NCBI GenBank assembly: GCA_002700385.1
Contig: PADC01000002.1
Location: 124,001-188,000, forward strand
DNA length: 64,000 nt
Direction of reading: 5' to 3'
DNA from: Cycloclasticus sp.
Lineage (GTDB): Bacteria; Pseudomonadota; Gammaproteobacteria; Methylococcales; Cycloclasticaceae
The position numbers were made by a program, and so were the translations under genes. This document shows positions 1 through 10,332 of the stretch, piece after piece. How positions within the stretch are numbered: the first letter of the stretch is position 1; every line of letters begins with the position of its first letter. The notes beneath the pieces were generated by a model, which did no database searches, had not been told where the DNA came from, and was given only the letters and a program-made list of their open reading frames with translations.

Positions 1-133
1 TAACTCTGCCGATTATTGGGGCGTCCATTTCGACCTGTTAGAACGTATTAAACTGCGCTTTGATGATGAAGGCATCAGCATTCCTTATCCACAGCAGGAC
101 ATTCACCTTCACAATTCACCTGCTGATCAATAG
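1..133 (+). CDS. MscS-family mechanosensitive channel, C-terminal end
   Basis: The window opens inside a gene whose last 43 codons are read from position 2 to a TAG at 131-133. The segment contains [20 protein letters not shown], which matches the end of the cytoplasmic domain of small-conductance mechanosensitive channels (ERIK..F...GI.IP.PQ). The role, pressure-gated ion release across the inner membrane, is known for the family. The channel part lies outside the window, so the subfamily cannot be told. Confidence 0.75.
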   Translation, partial: NSADYWGVHFDLLERIKLRFDDEGISIPYPQQDIHLHNSPADQ

Positions 134-151
134 GCCATTTTGCTCCATCTT

Positions 152-180
152 AAAAAGGGCTGTCATACCAGCCCTTTTTT
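152..180 (+). terminator. Rho-independent terminator after the MscS-type gene
   Basis: An A-rich arm ending GGGCTG (152-162) pairs with CAGCCC (169-174), around a 6-nt loop, and is followed by six T residues. It lies 19 bases after the stop codon. Confidence 0.85.
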
Positions 181-218
181 ATTGCGCGCATGAAAATACC
201 ACTTAATTTCAAAAAATA

Positions 219-247
219 TTGATTTATATCATGAATTTCACTATTGT
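219..247 (+). promoter_or_regulatory. Possible sodB promoter
   Basis: TTGATT (219-224) and TATTGT (242-247) are 17 bases apart, each matching sigma-70 consensus at 4 of 6 positions. The start codon lies 58 bases further on, after an AAAGGA ribosome site at 291-296. No clear Fur or other operator was recognised. Confidence 0.35.
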
Positions 248-305
248 TAAGCTCACATTTATATCCGCGCTTGGCGCATAACTTAACCATAAAGGAACAA
301 CTGAC

Positions 306-878
306 ATGGCTCATGAATTACCTCCTCTACCTTATGCAATCGATGCATTAGAACCTCACCTCTCTCAAGAAACTCTTGAATTCCACCACGGCAAACATCA
401 CGCAACGTACGTGACTAAATTAAACGGCTTAATCCCTGGAACAGAATTTGAAAATGCCAGCCTTGAAGAGATTGTTAAAAATTCTTCTGGCCCCATTTTC
501 AACAATGCGGCACAAATCTGGAACCACACTTTTTACTGGAACTGCCTAACACCCAACAACACAGAACCTTCGGGTGATTTATTGGCCGCTATCAACGACA
601 CTTATGGCTCTGTTGACGCATTTAAAGCTGAATTCACTGACAAATCCGTCAATCTGTTTGGTGCGGGCTGGTGCTGGTTGGTAAAAAATGCTGATGGCAA
701 ACTGGAAATTGTTCAAACCAGTAATGCGGGTACACCGCTAACTGCTGGCCAAACTCCACTATTAACATGTGACGTTTGGGAACATGCGTATTACATTGAT
801 TGCCGCAATGCTCGTCCTGCTTACATGGACAAATTCTGGGCATTAGTGAACTGGGATTTTGTTGCCAGTAACCTATAA
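306..878 (+). CDS. sodB: Iron superoxide dismutase
   Basis: This 190-aa protein converts superoxide to oxygen and hydrogen peroxide in the cytoplasm. The four metal ligands are visible at the usual places: His27, His74, Asp156 and His160 (within DVWEHAYY). Gln70, before the NHTFYW motif, points to the iron form rather than the manganese form. Length matches FeSOD (about 190-195 aa). AAAGGA at 291-296 supports the start. The gene stands alone between two strong terminators, so it is probably monocistronic. Confidence 0.97.
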   Translation: MAHELPPLPYAIDALEPHLSQETLEFHHGKHHATYVTKLNGLIPGTEFENASLEEIVKNSSGPIFNNAAQIWNHTFYWNCLTPNNTEPSGDLLAAINDTYGSVDAFKAEFTDKSVNLFGAGWCWLVKNADGKLEIVQTSNAGTPLTAGQTPLLTCDVWEHAYYIDCRNARPAYMDKFWALVNWDFVASNL

Positions 879-893
879 TCCATTTGTTACGAT

Positions 894-922
894 AAAAAAG
901 GCGCCTTTTAGGCGCCTTTTTT
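894..922. terminator. Bidirectional terminator between sodB and the AI-2E transporter gene
   Basis: The stem GGCGCC (900-905) / GGCGCC (911-916) is flanked by six A residues on the left and six T residues on the right, so it works for transcripts from either side. It touches the stop codon of the convergent reverse-strand gene. Confidence 0.9.
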
Positions 923-1970
923 ATGTCTTCGAGTAAAGCTCACTTTCTTTATATTGATCATTGGCATGCCGCAATACCACCAGTAGCGCAGCCCCTACGG
1001 GTAAGGCCAATAAAACACCTGTAAAGCCAAACAAGTGCCCCCCTGTCATCACAGCAAAAATAACCGCAACCGGATGCAAGCCAATTTTATCGCCAACCAA
1101 TATCGGCGTTAACGCAACACTTTCCAAAACCTGAACCACGCCGAAGACCAACAATATAGGCAAAATCGCACTCGCGTCATGAAACTGAAAGATTGATGCA
1201 CCACAAGCCAGCGCAAGCCCTGTAATTAAACCCAAATAAGGCACAAAACTAACCAATCCCGCCAGCAAAGCGATCAATAAGGCAAACTCCAATCCCACAA
1301 TGCTTAGCCCAAGGTAATAAATCACCGATAAACTCAACATGACAAGGATTTGTCCCTTAAAAAATGCGCCTAACACCACATCTATTTCTTTTGATATTGT
1401 CGTTAATTTGCCTTCCATGCGACGAGGAAAAATATCCTGAAGGTGCTTTAACATCGCACCCCAGTCCCTTAGCAGGTAAAAAGTTACAACAGGAATGAGT
1501 ATCAGATTAGCCAAGCCTGAAAGAAGCGCAAGACCGGACGAACTTATAGAGCCCACTACATTTGCTAATATACCGCCAGCACGCCCTATATTCTCTTGCA
1601 AGGTTTGTTGTATCTGCTCTGTATTAGCCGTTCCCAAACCATCTAATCGCAGTTGAAACCAAGGCAATACCGTTTCTCGAGCCCATTGAATAATAGCGGG
1701 CACTTTCTCAATAAGACTCGTTATTTGTTGCTCGATAAGAGGAACTAAAACAATTAAGATTACCGTCGAGCCAATAAAAATAACAGCAAAAACCAGACTC
1801 ACTGCCCATGTTCTTCGCCACTTCCTACTTTCTAGTGCATTGACTAACGGGTTCCCCAAATAGGCCAGTAGTGCGGCAATCAAAAAAGGCATCAGAACCG
1901 GAGAGAGACTATAAATCAATCCGATCAATACAATAAAAAATATGACGTACTTCGTGCTATTACTGACCAT
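921..1970 (-). CDS. AI-2E family transporter (PerM/UPF0118)
   Basis: This 349-aa inner-membrane protein has about seven to eight hydrophobic segments: three near residues 8-75, a periplasmic loop at about 80-140, then a cluster to residue 340. The middle contains FYLLRDW and, further on, VPYLGLITG, typical of the AI-2E transporter/PerM family. Members export small molecules such as autoinducer-2 or act in ion exchange; the substrate cannot be told here. It is the last gene of a three-gene reverse operon, 2 bases after the phosphatidyltransferase gene. In many gammaproteobacteria the same family sits next to purM and hda, which supports the call. Confidence 0.85.
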   Translation of the reverse strand: MVSNSTKYVIFFIVLIGLIYSLSPVLMPFLIAALLAYLGNPLVNALESRKWRRTWAVSLVFAVIFIGSTVILIVLVPLIEQQITSLIEKVPAIIQWARETVLPWFQLRLDGLGTANTEQIQQTLQENIGRAGGILANVVGSISSSGLALLSGLANLILIPVVTFYLLRDWGAMLKHLQDIFPRRMEGKLTTISKEIDVVLGAFFKGQILVMLSLSVIYYLGLSIVGLEFALLIALLAGLVSFVPYLGLITGLALACGASIFQFHDASAILPILLVFGVVQVLESVALTPILVGDKIGLHPVAVIFAVMTGGHLFGFTGVLLALPVGAALLVVLRHANDQYKESELYSKT

Positions 1971-1972
1971 AA

Positions 1973-2527
1973 CTACCGCCCTTTTTTAATATCCCAAGCC
2001 TTAAAACCCCACGTCCAGATATACTCCAAACCACTGATTGATGTTGTTGCCGCAACCGCGTAAAGAGCAAAATTTATCCAAGACTCAGGTATATCGATAA
2101 CACCTTGGCTCGATATGACCATCACCAAATAGATAATTTGAAAGGTTGTGTTTAACTTACTGGAAAAAGGAGGGGTGCCTTGGAATTCTTCTATCATAAA
2201 ATGGTATGCCAAAGCACCTAAGGCAATAATCAAATCGCGTAACAAAATAATAATAAAAACCCAAAACGGCACTAAATCAGCAAAAACGCCCACTAAAAAA
2301 CACGAAACCAATAATAATTTATCTGCCAATGGGTCAAGAAAAGAGCCCAACTGACTCGTCCAGTCAAAGCGCTTGGCTAAAAAACCATCCAACGCATCCG
2401 ACAAGCCGGCTACGGTAAACAGGATCAAACTCATTACGTAGTGTTCATGCCATAGTAAGTAAATGATGGGCAGCACTAATATGATTCTAATAATACTAAT
2501 CACATTAGGAATATCTCGTCTGGTCAT
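1973..2527 (-). CDS. CDP-alcohol phosphatidyltransferase (PgsA or cardiolipin-synthase-like)
   Basis: This 184-aa membrane enzyme carries the full CDP-alcohol phosphatidyltransferase signature: SDALDGFLAKRFDWTSQLGS followed by FLDPLADK, that is D-x2-D-G-x2-A-x-R-x8-G-x3-D-x3-D (the R position reads KR). The family transfers a phosphatidyl group from CDP-diacylglycerol to an alcohol such as glycerol-3-phosphate. Four to five membrane segments are visible. Position between DUF2066 and the AI-2E gene matches a small family member often called PgsA-like; a housekeeping pgsA elsewhere cannot be excluded. Its start abuts the end of the upstream gene, indicating coupling. Confidence 0.85.
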   Translation of the reverse strand: MTRRDIPNVISIIRIILVLPIIYLLWHEHYVMSLILFTVAGLSDALDGFLAKRFDWTSQLGSFLDPLADKLLLVSCFLVGVFADLVPFWVFIIILLRDLIIALGALAYHFMIEEFQGTPPFSSKLNTTFQIIYLVMVISSQGVIDIPESWINFALYAVAATTSISGLEYIWTWGFKAWDIKKGR

Positions 2528-3637
2528 TTAATTCGCTCGGTAATAAAGAGTTTTTTCCATTAAGTCAGCAGGCAGCGCCTTCATACCATCAGGCAAAATA
2601 TACTGATTTCTCGGTGAACTATCGGGCGATAGCGCATTATTAAGGGCAATCGTCTCTTCCAAAACAGCCACGTCACCCCTGATTACCAAGTTCAACACAA
2701 CTTTATTATCTATCAACTGCCCCCAACTCAATTTTTTAACCATGTCTAACGATGATAAGTAACTCGTCATATTCACAAATTGAGACAAACTCTTCACATC
2801 AGCCACTTCAATATTCAGCTGATTTTCCTGACTTGCAACACTTAAAGGCGCATAAGTATCCGCCAGTTTCTCTGCTACTTGGGCAAAAGCCTGCCTAAAA
2901 ACCAAGCGAGCAGTATTTGATTTTTCAAGCCTACTTTTTTGCTGGCCCTCATTCATCAACGTCCAATCAAACTGCCACGTTGCCCCTTCTTTTAACAGTC
3001 GACCAAACATCACTTGCGAATGACCATAGCGCCTTGATGCCTGCTGTATTTGCTCAGAAAACCCGCCCCAGACATCATTAAAGCCAATATCCCGCTGATC
3101 GGCTAAGTCGAGTAACGGCAAGGTCACATGCAAGCCCATATTGCGCACCTCCTGTGTCAGTATTGCCGCGAGACCACTGTCCGATTCTGCGCCAGCAATA
3201 GAGCGCCGACCACCTTCATCAATAGCCAACCATAACAAGACAGAAGGACGATTAGCCCCCCAAACAGGCACACCAAATTGCTGCAAGGTTTGATCTATTC
3301 CCGCTTTTTGAAACCGCACAATAAGCCAAAAGCTTTGTCCACCATCTCTCTTTTTATATTGAAATTGCTCAACATACGAGCCCGCATTAGCCAAGCTCTC
3401 AAACAACGCCGCCTTGTTAGTATCACGACGGCCAGAGACTTTATGTACTACTTGCTGTAATGCCCTTTTGATTGCCAATTTTCTCGCTGATGATGATTGA
3501 TCCTTGACCACAACTTTAGCCGTATATAAACCATCTACTTGCACCGCATATAACGGCATAGACAAAAGAAACACCATAAACCCCAATAATAAACGCATCA
3601 ATACGCCTGTCATCCTCATTAACATAGGGCATAGCAT
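2528..3637 (-). CDS. DUF2066 secreted protein
   Basis: The protein of up to 369 aa starts with a clear signal peptide (core [16 protein letters not shown]). The body begins [18 protein letters not shown] and contains [15 protein letters not shown], typical of the DUF2066 family found beside purM in gammaproteobacteria. The function is unknown. Several in-frame ATG codons crowd the 5' end (3637, 3625, 3619, 3613, 3598). The one at 3598 gives the most ordinary signal peptide, so the true start may be up to 13 codons inside. It is the first gene of the reverse operon and diverges from purM. Confidence 0.8.
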   Translation of the reverse strand: MLCPMLMRMTGVLMRLLLGFMVFLLSMPLYAVQVDGLYTAKVVVKDQSSSARKLAIKRALQQVVHKVSGRRDTNKAALFESLANAGSYVEQFQYKKRDGGQSFWLIVRFQKAGIDQTLQQFGVPVWGANRPSVLLWLAIDEGGRRSIAGAESDSGLAAILTQEVRNMGLHVTLPLLDLADQRDIGFNDVWGGFSEQIQQASRRYGHSQVMFGRLLKEGATWQFDWTLMNEGQQKSRLEKSNTARLVFRQAFAQVAEKLADTYAPLSVASQENQLNIEVADVKSLSQFVNMTSYLSSLDMVKKLSWGQLIDNKVVLNLVIRGDVAVLEETIALNNALSPDSSPRNQYILPDGMKALPADLMEKTLYYRAN

Positions 3638-3656
3638 AATATAGTTACCCCTATTA

Positions 3657-3685
3657 CTGCCAACAATTCACTCAACTGGTATAAT
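3657..3685 (+). promoter_or_regulatory. purM promoter
   Basis: A perfect TATAAT (3680-3685) lies 17 bases after CTGCCA (3657-3662, 4 of 6 with TTGACA). It predicts transcription from about 3692. That excludes the TTG at 3686 as start codon and fits the TTG at 3716. Confidence 0.6.
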
Positions 3686-3715
3686 TTGCTTTTTTACAAA
3701 CCAAAAGAATTCATT

Positions 3716-4753
3716 TTGAGTGATCCAAAAAACAGCCTGAGTTACAAAGATGCAGGTGTTGATATTGATGCTGGCACACAATTAGTAGAACGTATCAAAC
3801 CTATAGCAAAAAAGACGCAAAGACCAGGCGTCCTCTCTGGTTTAGGTGGTTTTGGATCATTATTCGAACTGCCGCTTGATCGTTATAAAAAACCTGTTCT
3901 TGTTTCGGGTACAGATGGTGTTGGCACCAAACTCAAACTGGCCATGATGCTTGATAAGCATGACACCATTGGGATTGACCTCGTCGCTATGTGCGTAAAT
4001 GACATTGTCGTCACCGGCGCAGAACCATTATTCTTTTTAGATTACTATGCAACCGGGCAATTAAATCTGGATGTTGCCAGTGACGTCATCACCGGTATTG
4101 GCAAAGGCTGCGAACTGGCCGGCGCCGCCTTAGTGGGTGGAGAAACTGCCGAGATGCCAGGCATGTATGAAGGCGAAGATTATGATCTGGCTGGCTTTAG
4201 CGTTGGCATTGCTGAAAAAGATAATATTATTGATGGCTCAAACGTTGGCGTTGGTGATGTTTTAATCGGGCTGGCTTCATCTGGTGCTCATTCAAACGGT
4301 TATTCCTTGATTAGAAAAGTTATCGAACTTCAAGACGACCTCAACCAAACCGTGGGCAACAAGCCCTTAACGGAGGCTTTGCTCGAACCGACTCGCATCT
4401 ACGTCAAATCACTGCTGAGTCTGATTACCCAACAACCCGTCCACGCGCTCGCCCACATTACTGGCGGCGGCATAACCGAGAACGTGCCTCGGGTATTACC
4501 TGAAAACACGGTCGCCAATGTGAAGCTCGGCAGTTGGCCTACACAACCCTTATTTGACTGGCTTCAAGAAGAAGGTAATATTAGCGATGATGAAATGCTT
4601 AAAACGTTCAACTGTGGCATCGGTATGGTGATGTGTGTCGCCAAAGAAAGAGTAGATGGCGTGCTTGATGTCCTTAAAGACAGCGGAGAGTCCGCCTTTG
4701 TTATCGGTGACATTGCCAAAGCTGACGGTGAACCCAAGGTCAACTACCTATAA
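3716..4753 (+). CDS. purM: Phosphoribosylformylglycinamidine cyclo-ligase
   Basis: AIR synthetase closes the imidazole ring in purine synthesis using ATP. With the TTG start at 3716 the protein is 345 aa, the same length as E. coli PurM, and begins [20 protein letters not shown] as expected. An upstream in-frame TTG at 3686 lies on the promoter -10 box and is rejected. The ATP-binding loop [13 protein letters not shown] is near residue 65 and the [10 protein letters not shown] motif near 250. A weak AAAAG ribosome site is at 3703-3707. purN follows after 4 bases. Confidence 0.95.
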   Translation: MSDPKNSLSYKDAGVDIDAGTQLVERIKPIAKKTQRPGVLSGLGGFGSLFELPLDRYKKPVLVSGTDGVGTKLKLAMMLDKHDTIGIDLVAMCVNDIVVTGAEPLFFLDYYATGQLNLDVASDVITGIGKGCELAGAALVGGETAEMPGMYEGEDYDLAGFSVGIAEKDNIIDGSNVGVGDVLIGLASSGAHSNGYSLIRKVIELQDDLNQTVGNKPLTEALLEPTRIYVKSLLSLITQQPVHALAHITGGGITENVPRVLPENTVANVKLGSWPTQPLFDWLQEEGNISDDEMLKTFNCGIGMVMCVAKERVDGVLDVLKDSGESAFVIGDIAKADGEPKVNYL

Positions 4754-4757
4754 CCGT

Positions 4758-5396
4758 ATGAACGCCGACTATCGAATTGTTGTTTTAATCTCTGGTTCAG
4801 GCACCACCCTACAATCAATTATAGACACCGACCTCCCAGCGACGATTGCCGCCGTTATTAGCAACAAGCCACACGTCTTGGGAATTGAACGCGCAAAAGA
4901 GGCCGGTATTCCTACTCATGTTCTCGATCACACCGGCTTTTCTTCACGCGAAGCCTTTGATCAAAGCCTGCAAGCCCTCGTTGACCAATACAAACCGAAT
5001 TTAATCGTTTTAGCCGGTTTTATGCGAATTCTCAGTGATGATTTTGTCGAGCATTACTACGGCAAACTCATCAATATCCACCCCTCTCTATTGCCAAAAT
5101 ATAAAGGCATGAACACACATCAGCGTGTTATGGACGAGGGTGAGCCACTTCATGGCAGCAGTGTACATTTTGTTAATTCCGAACTAGACGGCGGCCCCGT
5201 TATCTTACAAGCGCGGCTGCCTGTTCTCCCTAATGATAGCCGAGAAAGTCTAGAGCTTAGAATCAAGACAAAGGAACATCTGATCTACCCAACCGCAATC
5301 AGCTGGCTTGCTGAAGGGCGAATCGAATTAAAAGGCAATGAAATCTACATGGACGGAAAAAAAATGACCGGCCCCGTGGTGATGGATTACATGTAA
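4758..5396 (+). CDS. purN: Phosphoribosylglycinamide formyltransferase
   Basis: GAR transformylase uses 10-formyl-tetrahydrofolate to formylate GAR, two steps before PurM in purine synthesis. The protein is 212 aa, as in E. coli. The catalytic residues Asn106, His108 (NIHPSLLPKYKG) and Asp144 (SELDGGPVI) are all at canonical positions, and the phosphate loop ISGSGTTLQ is at residues 11-19. The ATG at 4758 is chosen because it follows the purM stop by 4 bases; longer in-frame reading would run back into purM. Confidence 0.95.
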   Translation: MNADYRIVVLISGSGTTLQSIIDTDLPATIAAVISNKPHVLGIERAKEAGIPTHVLDHTGFSSREAFDQSLQALVDQYKPNLIVLAGFMRILSDDFVEHYYGKLINIHPSLLPKYKGMNTHQRVMDEGEPLHGSSVHFVNSELDGGPVILQARLPVLPNDSRESLELRIKTKEHLIYPTAISWLAEGRIELKGNEIYMDGKKMTGPVVMDYM

Positions 5397-5405
5397 CATA
5401 TCAGC

Positions 5406-6140
5406 GTGAATTTTTTACTAAAAAAAATCCAGCTTTACACCCTCTGCTTTCTCTTTTTACTTATTTCTAACCACGCCGTCGCCTTTAATCACTCCATTCC
5501 GACTTTTAAGGCCGAGTACAAACTCAGCCATAACAACATTGAAATTGGACAGGTTTCTCTCTCTGTCAACCAATTAGCTAACGGCCAGTATCAACTGCGC
5601 TCGTCAACAAAAACCAGCGGCTTGCTGGCCTTTATTCGCGATGATGATGTCCTTGAAACCAGCCTTTTCGAACTTAAAAAAAATCAATTAAGGCCCTTGT
5701 CGTATCAGTACCAACAAGTTCTGGGGGATGAGAAAAAAAACGTCCGTTTACAATTTAATTGGCCGGAAAAAACCTTAATTAATTCTTCAAAAGGTAAAAC
5801 ATGGCATTTAACACTAAGCGACGGCATTTTGGATAAAGCCCTGCTCCAAATTGCCCTCATGTTAGATTTACGGGATATCGCAAACCATTCACTCAGCTAT
5901 CAAGTGGCCGATGGCGGACAATTAAAAACGTATGCTTTTTCTCCTGTCGGGTTTGAGAAAATCGATGTCGCCGGCAAGCAATACAATACCCTCAAGCTCG
6001 CTCGTCAAAAAGATGATAAACCCTTAATCACCTATTACTGGTGCGCCGTGGATTTTTATAACTTACCGATTCTTTTGCAACGCGAAAAATCTTACGGAAC
6101 CTTTGAAATGCGTCTGTTAAGCGTTACCTTTACCGGCTAA
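5406..6140 (+). CDS. DUF3108 secreted protein
   Basis: This 244-aa protein starts at a GTG, 9 bases after purN, with a signal peptide (LYTLCFLFLLISNHAVA). The mature part begins with FKAEYKLSHNNIEIGQVSL and ends with a YYWCAVDFYNLPILLQREKSYG-like segment, as in DUF3108 proteins found after purMN in gammaproteobacteria. It is predicted periplasmic or outer-membrane-associated and beta-rich; its function is not established. It is probably co-transcribed with purMN. Confidence 0.75.
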   Translation: MNFLLKKIQLYTLCFLFLLISNHAVAFNHSIPTFKAEYKLSHNNIEIGQVSLSVNQLANGQYQLRSSTKTSGLLAFIRDDDVLETSLFELKKNQLRPLSYQYQQVLGDEKKNVRLQFNWPEKTLINSSKGKTWHLTLSDGILDKALLQIALMLDLRDIANHSLSYQVADGGQLKTYAFSPVGFEKIDVAGKQYNTLKLARQKDDKPLITYYWCAVDFYNLPILLQREKSYGTFEMRLLSVTFTG

Positions 6141-6162
6141 TCTAGCGCGACCAACGCCAGTA

Positions 6163-6729
6163 TTACGCTTTTGGTAAGGTCACCCCCGTTTGACCCTGGT
6201 ACTTACCCCCGCGATCACCGTATGAGGTTTCACAAATCTCATCCGCGCCCAAAAATAATATCTGCGCCACGCCCTCGTTAGCATATATTTTTGCTGGTAG
6301 CGGCGTGGTATTAGAAAACTCTAAGGTCACATGCCCTTCCCACTCGGGTTCCAGCGGCGTAACATTCACGATAATGCCGCAACGGGCATACGTCGATTTA
6401 CCCAGGCAAATCGTCAACACATCCCTTGGAATTCGCAAATATTCAACCGTCCTTGCCAAAGCAAAGGAATTAGGCGGAATAATACAAACATCTGATTTTA
6501 TATCTACAAAACTGTTTTCATCAAAGTTTTTAGGGTCAACAACGGCAGAATTAATATTGGTGAAGATTTTAAACTCATCTGAACAACGGATATCATAGCC
6601 ATAACTCGATGTACCATAAGAAATCAGCCTACCCTCATCCGAGTGCCGCACCTGCTGCGATTCAAATGGCTCAATCATCCCCTTCTCATCTGCCATACGG
6701 CGAATCCAACTATCAGACTTAATACCCAT
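6163..6729 (-). CDS. dcd: dCTP deaminase
   Basis: This 188-aa enzyme deaminates dCTP to dUTP for thymidylate synthesis. The N-terminus [13 protein letters not shown] and the active-site region [19 protein letters not shown], with the catalytic glutamate, are conserved, and the length fits (E. coli 193 aa). It ends convergently with the DUF3108 gene and lies 15 bases downstream of apbC on the same strand, which suggests an apbC-dcd transcript. Confidence 0.95.
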   Translation of the reverse strand: MGIKSDSWIRRMADEKGMIEPFESQQVRHSDEGRLISYGTSSYGYDIRCSDEFKIFTNINSAVVDPKNFDENSFVDIKSDVCIIPPNSFALARTVEYLRIPRDVLTICLGKSTYARCGIIVNVTPLEPEWEGHVTLEFSNTTPLPAKIYANEGVAQILFLGADEICETSYGDRGGKYQGQTGVTLPKA

Positions 6730-6744
6730 GATCTACCCTAAAAT

Positions 6745-7830
6745 TTAATTAATAACAATATTTGGAATTTTACCGCTGAAATCTTTTGCCTTTGAAGAAA
6801 GGGTAGCCGCCAGTTTTCTCGCCATCTTCCGATAAACTTGAGACACCGGACTATCAGGATCGGCTGCAACGGTAGGCACACCCGTATCTGTGCTGGTACG
6901 AATCGTTATATCCAGCGGTAACGAACCTAAAAATTCTACGCCATATTCTTTTGCCATGGCTTCACCGCCGCCTTGGCCAAAAATCGCTTCTTCATGCTGG
7001 CAGTTTGAGCAAATATGAAGACTCATGTTTTCGATAATACCCAGCACAGGAATATCCACTTTCTCAAACATTTTTAAGCCTTTCTTAGCATCAATCAAGG
7101 CAATATCTTGCGGCGTTGTCACCACTACTGAACCGGTTACTGGCACCGTTTGAGCCAAGGTCAAATGAATATCTCCAGTCCCCGGCGGCATATCAATAAT
7201 CAGATAATCTAAGTCATCCCAATTCGTATCGTGCAGCAACTGGCCCAAGGCTTGTGTCACCATGGGACCGCGTAAAATCATCGGCGTATCCTGATCCACC
7301 AAAAAACCAACTGACATCACTTGCAACCCGTGCCCTTCCATTGGCTGAATAGTTTTTCCATCAGGTGAGCCCGGACGCCCTGTAATCCCCAACATGGTCG
7401 GTTGACTCGGTCCGTATATATCGGCATCTAAAATACCAACCCGCGCACCTTCCGCTTGAAGCGCTAAAGCTAAATTAACAGACGTTGTTGATTTTCCAAC
7501 ACCGCCTTTACCAGAAGCCACGGCAATCATGTTTTTTACGCCGTTCATCAGCTTAACGCCCTTTTGAGCAGCATGCGGTTTAATCAACCAGCCAATCACT
7601 ACATCAGCACTATTAACGCCATCAAGCTGCTCGAGGTATTGAGCAATATCAGACTCTAACTGCCCTTTGATACCCGCCGCTGGGTAACCCAGAATCACCT
7701 CAACATGAAGCGCACCATTAACCAGTGTTAAATTCTGTAACGCCTTGTTAGGCAAAATACTGTTTCCTGTTAATGGGTCAACAAAATTTTTTAAATGTTG
7801 CTCGATGTCTGCTACTGACAATTCACTCAT
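6745..7830 (-). CDS. apbC: Iron-sulfur cluster carrier protein ApbC/Mrp
   Basis: This P-loop ATPase of 361 aa carries Fe-S clusters to target proteins. It has an N-terminal DUF59/MIP18-like domain (about 1-90), the deviant Walker A VASGKGGVGKST, a DMPPGTGD motif, and the CxxC (CSNC) pair that holds the bridging cluster. The start at 7830 (MSELSVADIEQHL) is preferred over an in-frame ATG 12 codons upstream because it matches the family N-terminus. It diverges from metG, an arrangement common in gammaproteobacteria. Confidence 0.94.
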   Translation of the reverse strand: MSELSVADIEQHLKNFVDPLTGNSILPNKALQNLTLVNGALHVEVILGYPAAGIKGQLESDIAQYLEQLDGVNSADVVIGWLIKPHAAQKGVKLMNGVKNMIAVASGKGGVGKSTTSVNLALALQAEGARVGILDADIYGPSQPTMLGITGRPGSPDGKTIQPMEGHGLQVMSVGFLVDQDTPMILRGPMVTQALGQLLHDTNWDDLDYLIIDMPPGTGDIHLTLAQTVPVTGSVVVTTPQDIALIDAKKGLKMFEKVDIPVLGIIENMSLHICSNCQHEEAIFGQGGGEAMAKEYGVEFLGSLPLDITIRTSTDTGVPTVAADPDSPVSQVYRKMARKLAATLSSKAKDFSGKIPNIVIN

Positions 7831-8120
7831 CTGTACTCCAAAAAACCATTCAGTTAAACAACACATTCTATACGTTTATTACCTGTTTTTGCGAATTTTA
7901 GACTGAGACTAAAACATCCGAATAAAAAAAACAGTGGCCTGGCATGGATTGGGCATTTTTTGCAGCGGCACCCGCCCAACAACGCGATAAGGAATGCAAC
8001 ACGCGCTCCCATTAAGGCCATTTTATGGGACAATATCGTCACTAACGTAAAATTCTTAACCGCGAGCGGGGCTAAACAACTCTCTTCCGATCTTGCTGTT
8101 TACTATTATTAGCATTCATT
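7831..8120. other. apbC-metG divergent intergenic region
   Basis: These 290 bases hold no convincing gene. A 62-codon reverse reading frame overlaps the apbC start and has no family resemblance. TATTAT at 8104-8109 could be a metG -10 box, but no good -35 was found. Confidence 0.4.
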
Positions 8121-10157
8121 ATGTCAAACGAAACCAGAAAAATTCTTGTTACCAGTGCCTTACCTTATGCTAACGGCCCTATTCATATTGGCCATTTAGT
8201 TGAGTACATTCAAACCGATATATGGGTACGCTTTCAAAAACAACGCGGCCATACCTGCCACTATGTTTGCGCCGATGATGCCCATGGCACACCTATTATG
8301 CTAAGGGCCCAACAAGAAGGCATTACGCCGGAACAATTGATCGCTGATACGTGGACTCAACACCATGCTGACTTTCAAGACTTCAATGTCGGTTTCGATA
8401 ATTTTTACACGACTCACTCGGATGAAACGCGCGACTTTGCCGAGCTCATCTACAACCGCCTCTATGATCAACAGTACATCCATAGCAAAACCATTACTCA
8501 GGCCTACGACCCCGTTAAAGAGATGTTCCTGCCTGATCGCTTCATTAAAGGCGAATGCCCAAAGTGCGGCGCAGCTGATCAATACGGTGACAACTGCGAA
8601 GTGTGTGGCGCAACTTATTCGCCAACCGACCTAGTCAATCCTGTCTCAGCCATTTCCGGTGAAAAACCAATCGACAAAGAGTCTGAACATTACTTCTTTA
8701 AACTGGGCGATTTTGAAGCCATGTTAAAGGAATGGACTCACTCAGGGCACTTGCAAGAGCAGGTAGCAAACAAACTGAGCGAATGGTTCGAGGTGGGTCT
8801 GCAAGATTGGGACATTTCACGTGATGCCCCCTATTTTGGCTTTGAAATCCCCAATGCGCCCGGTAAATTCTTTTATGTTTGGCTAGATGCGCCGGTCGGC
8901 TACATGGGCAGTTTCAAAAACCTATGCGATAAAGAAAATTTGGACTTCGACGAATATTGGGCAAAAGACAGCACAACCGAACTGTATCATTTCATTGGAA
9001 AAGACATTGTTTATTTTCATGCGCTGTTTTGGCCAGCCATGCTAACAGGGGCTGGTTTTAGAACGCCTACTGCTATTTTTTCACATGGCTTTTTAACCGT
9101 AAACGGCGAAAAAATGTCTAAATCGCGTGGCACGTTTATAAAAGCACGCACTTATCTCGATCATCTGAACCCCGAATATTTGCGCTACTACTTTGCTGCC
9201 AAGCTCAGCGGTCGTGTTGAGGACATTGATCTTAATTTTGAAGACTTTAGCCAGCGAGTCAATACCGACTTAGTCAACAAAGTGGTTAACATTGCTAGTC
9301 GTTGCAGTGGTTTCATTAACAAGCGTTTTAATGGCCAATTATCGTCAAGCTGTTCTGAAGCAGAGCTCTTTCAGTCTTTTGTTGCTGAAAGCGACCCTAT
9401 CGCAGCGCTTTATGAATCTCGCGAATACGGCAAAGCCATGCGTGCGATCTCTACTCTGGCCGACAAAGCAAACCAATACATTGATGAAAAACAGCCCTGG
9501 GTTGTTGCAAAACAAGACAACTGCGACGACGAACTGCACGCCATTTGCAGCGTCGGCATTAATTTATTTTATCTTCTTGCCAGTTATTTAAAACCCGTGG
9601 TCCCCGAGATGGTCAGCAAGGCTGAACGCTTTCTCAACACAGGCGAACTTCCTTGGCCAGATCAATTAGCCCCCCTGACCGACCACACTATCCATAAATT
9701 CAAACCGCTGATGACCCGTGTGGACACCGATAAACTGGCTGCGCTCATTGAAGCTTCAAAAGAGAATTTAGAAAAAACACCCGACGCATCTCAAAAAAAA
9801 GCACCTCAAAAAACGACTGATGACTTGGCCGGTACCATCGAATTTGATGATTTTGCAAAAGTTGACTTACGCGTTGCCCTCATTGAAAAAGCTGAGCACG
9901 TTGAAGAGGCAGACAAACTACTACGCCTCACATTAAGTTTAGGCGATGAAAAACGGCAAGTCCTCGCAGGCATAAAGTCTGCCTATTCGCCTGCCGAGCT
10001 TGAAGGCCGCCTAACCGTTATGGTGGCCAATTTAAAACCTCGAAAAATGCGCTTTGGCGTATCGGAGGGTATGGTACTGGCGGCCGGCCCCGGTGGTAAC
10101 GAGTTATGGATTCTCTCACCCGATAGTGGCGCAAAACCCGGCATGCGGATTAAGTAA
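8121..10157 (+). CDS. metG: Methionyl-tRNA synthetase
   Basis: This 678-aa class I synthetase charges tRNA-Met and initiator tRNA. The HIGH-type motif is [11 protein letters not shown] (residues about 15-25) and the KMSKS loop is KMSKSRGTF (about 333). Four cysteines (CPKC and CEVC) form the zinc knuckle near 144-160. The C-terminal ~100 residues ([13 protein letters not shown] onwards) are the Trbp111-like tRNA-binding and dimerisation domain, as in E. coli MetG (677 aa). No clear ribosome site is seen before the ATG. Confidence 0.97.
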   Translation: MSNETRKILVTSALPYANGPIHIGHLVEYIQTDIWVRFQKQRGHTCHYVCADDAHGTPIMLRAQQEGITPEQLIADTWTQHHADFQDFNVGFDNFYTTHSDETRDFAELIYNRLYDQQYIHSKTITQAYDPVKEMFLPDRFIKGECPKCGAADQYGDNCEVCGATYSPTDLVNPVSAISGEKPIDKESEHYFFKLGDFEAMLKEWTHSGHLQEQVANKLSEWFEVGLQDWDISRDAPYFGFEIPNAPGKFFYVWLDAPVGYMGSFKNLCDKENLDFDEYWAKDSTTELYHFIGKDIVYFHALFWPAMLTGAGFRTPTAIFSHGFLTVNGEKMSKSRGTFIKARTYLDHLNPEYLRYYFAAKLSGRVEDIDLNFEDFSQRVNTDLVNKVVNIASRCSGFINKRFNGQLSSSCSEAELFQSFVAESDPIAALYESREYGKAMRAISTLADKANQYIDEKQPWVVAKQDNCDDELHAICSVGINLFYLLASYLKPVVPEMVSKAERFLNTGELPWPDQLAPLTDHTIHKFKPLMTRVDTDKLAALIEASKENLEKTPDASQKKAPQKTTDDLAGTIEFDDFAKVDLRVALIEKAEHVEEADKLLRLTLSLGDEKRQVLAGIKSAYSPAELEGRLTVMVANLKPRKMRFGVSEGMVLAAGPGGNELWILSPDSGAKPGMRIK

Positions 10158-10175
10158 CCCGCTTGAGTTAAAACG

Positions 10176-10309
10176 TTGACATTTACATTTAATAGAAAAT
10201 CATTATAATTCTTAAATTGAATATAAAATATATTTTTCATTCTATCTGGTTATATAGGAATCGTAACCCCATGAGCATTGATAGGATTTTGGCTAAATCA
10301 GGATATACT
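10176..10309 (+). promoter_or_regulatory. Probable control region of the rnf operon
   Basis: The A+T-rich gap before rnfA contains TTGACA (10176-10181) and TATAAT (10204-10209). Their 22-base spacing is too long for a normal sigma-70 pair. A second possible -10 (TATACT, 10304-10309) lies closer to rnfA. A short frame (ATG 10271, 28 codons) overlaps the rnfA start in another frame. Which element is used cannot be decided from sequence. Confidence 0.35.
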
Positions 10310-10332
10310 GGCCAAAAATCGTTATTTACCCT

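Noticed and set aside
7854-8042. Reverse 62-codon frame upstream of apbC
   Set aside because: It overlaps the apbC start in another frame and resembles nothing; chance frame.
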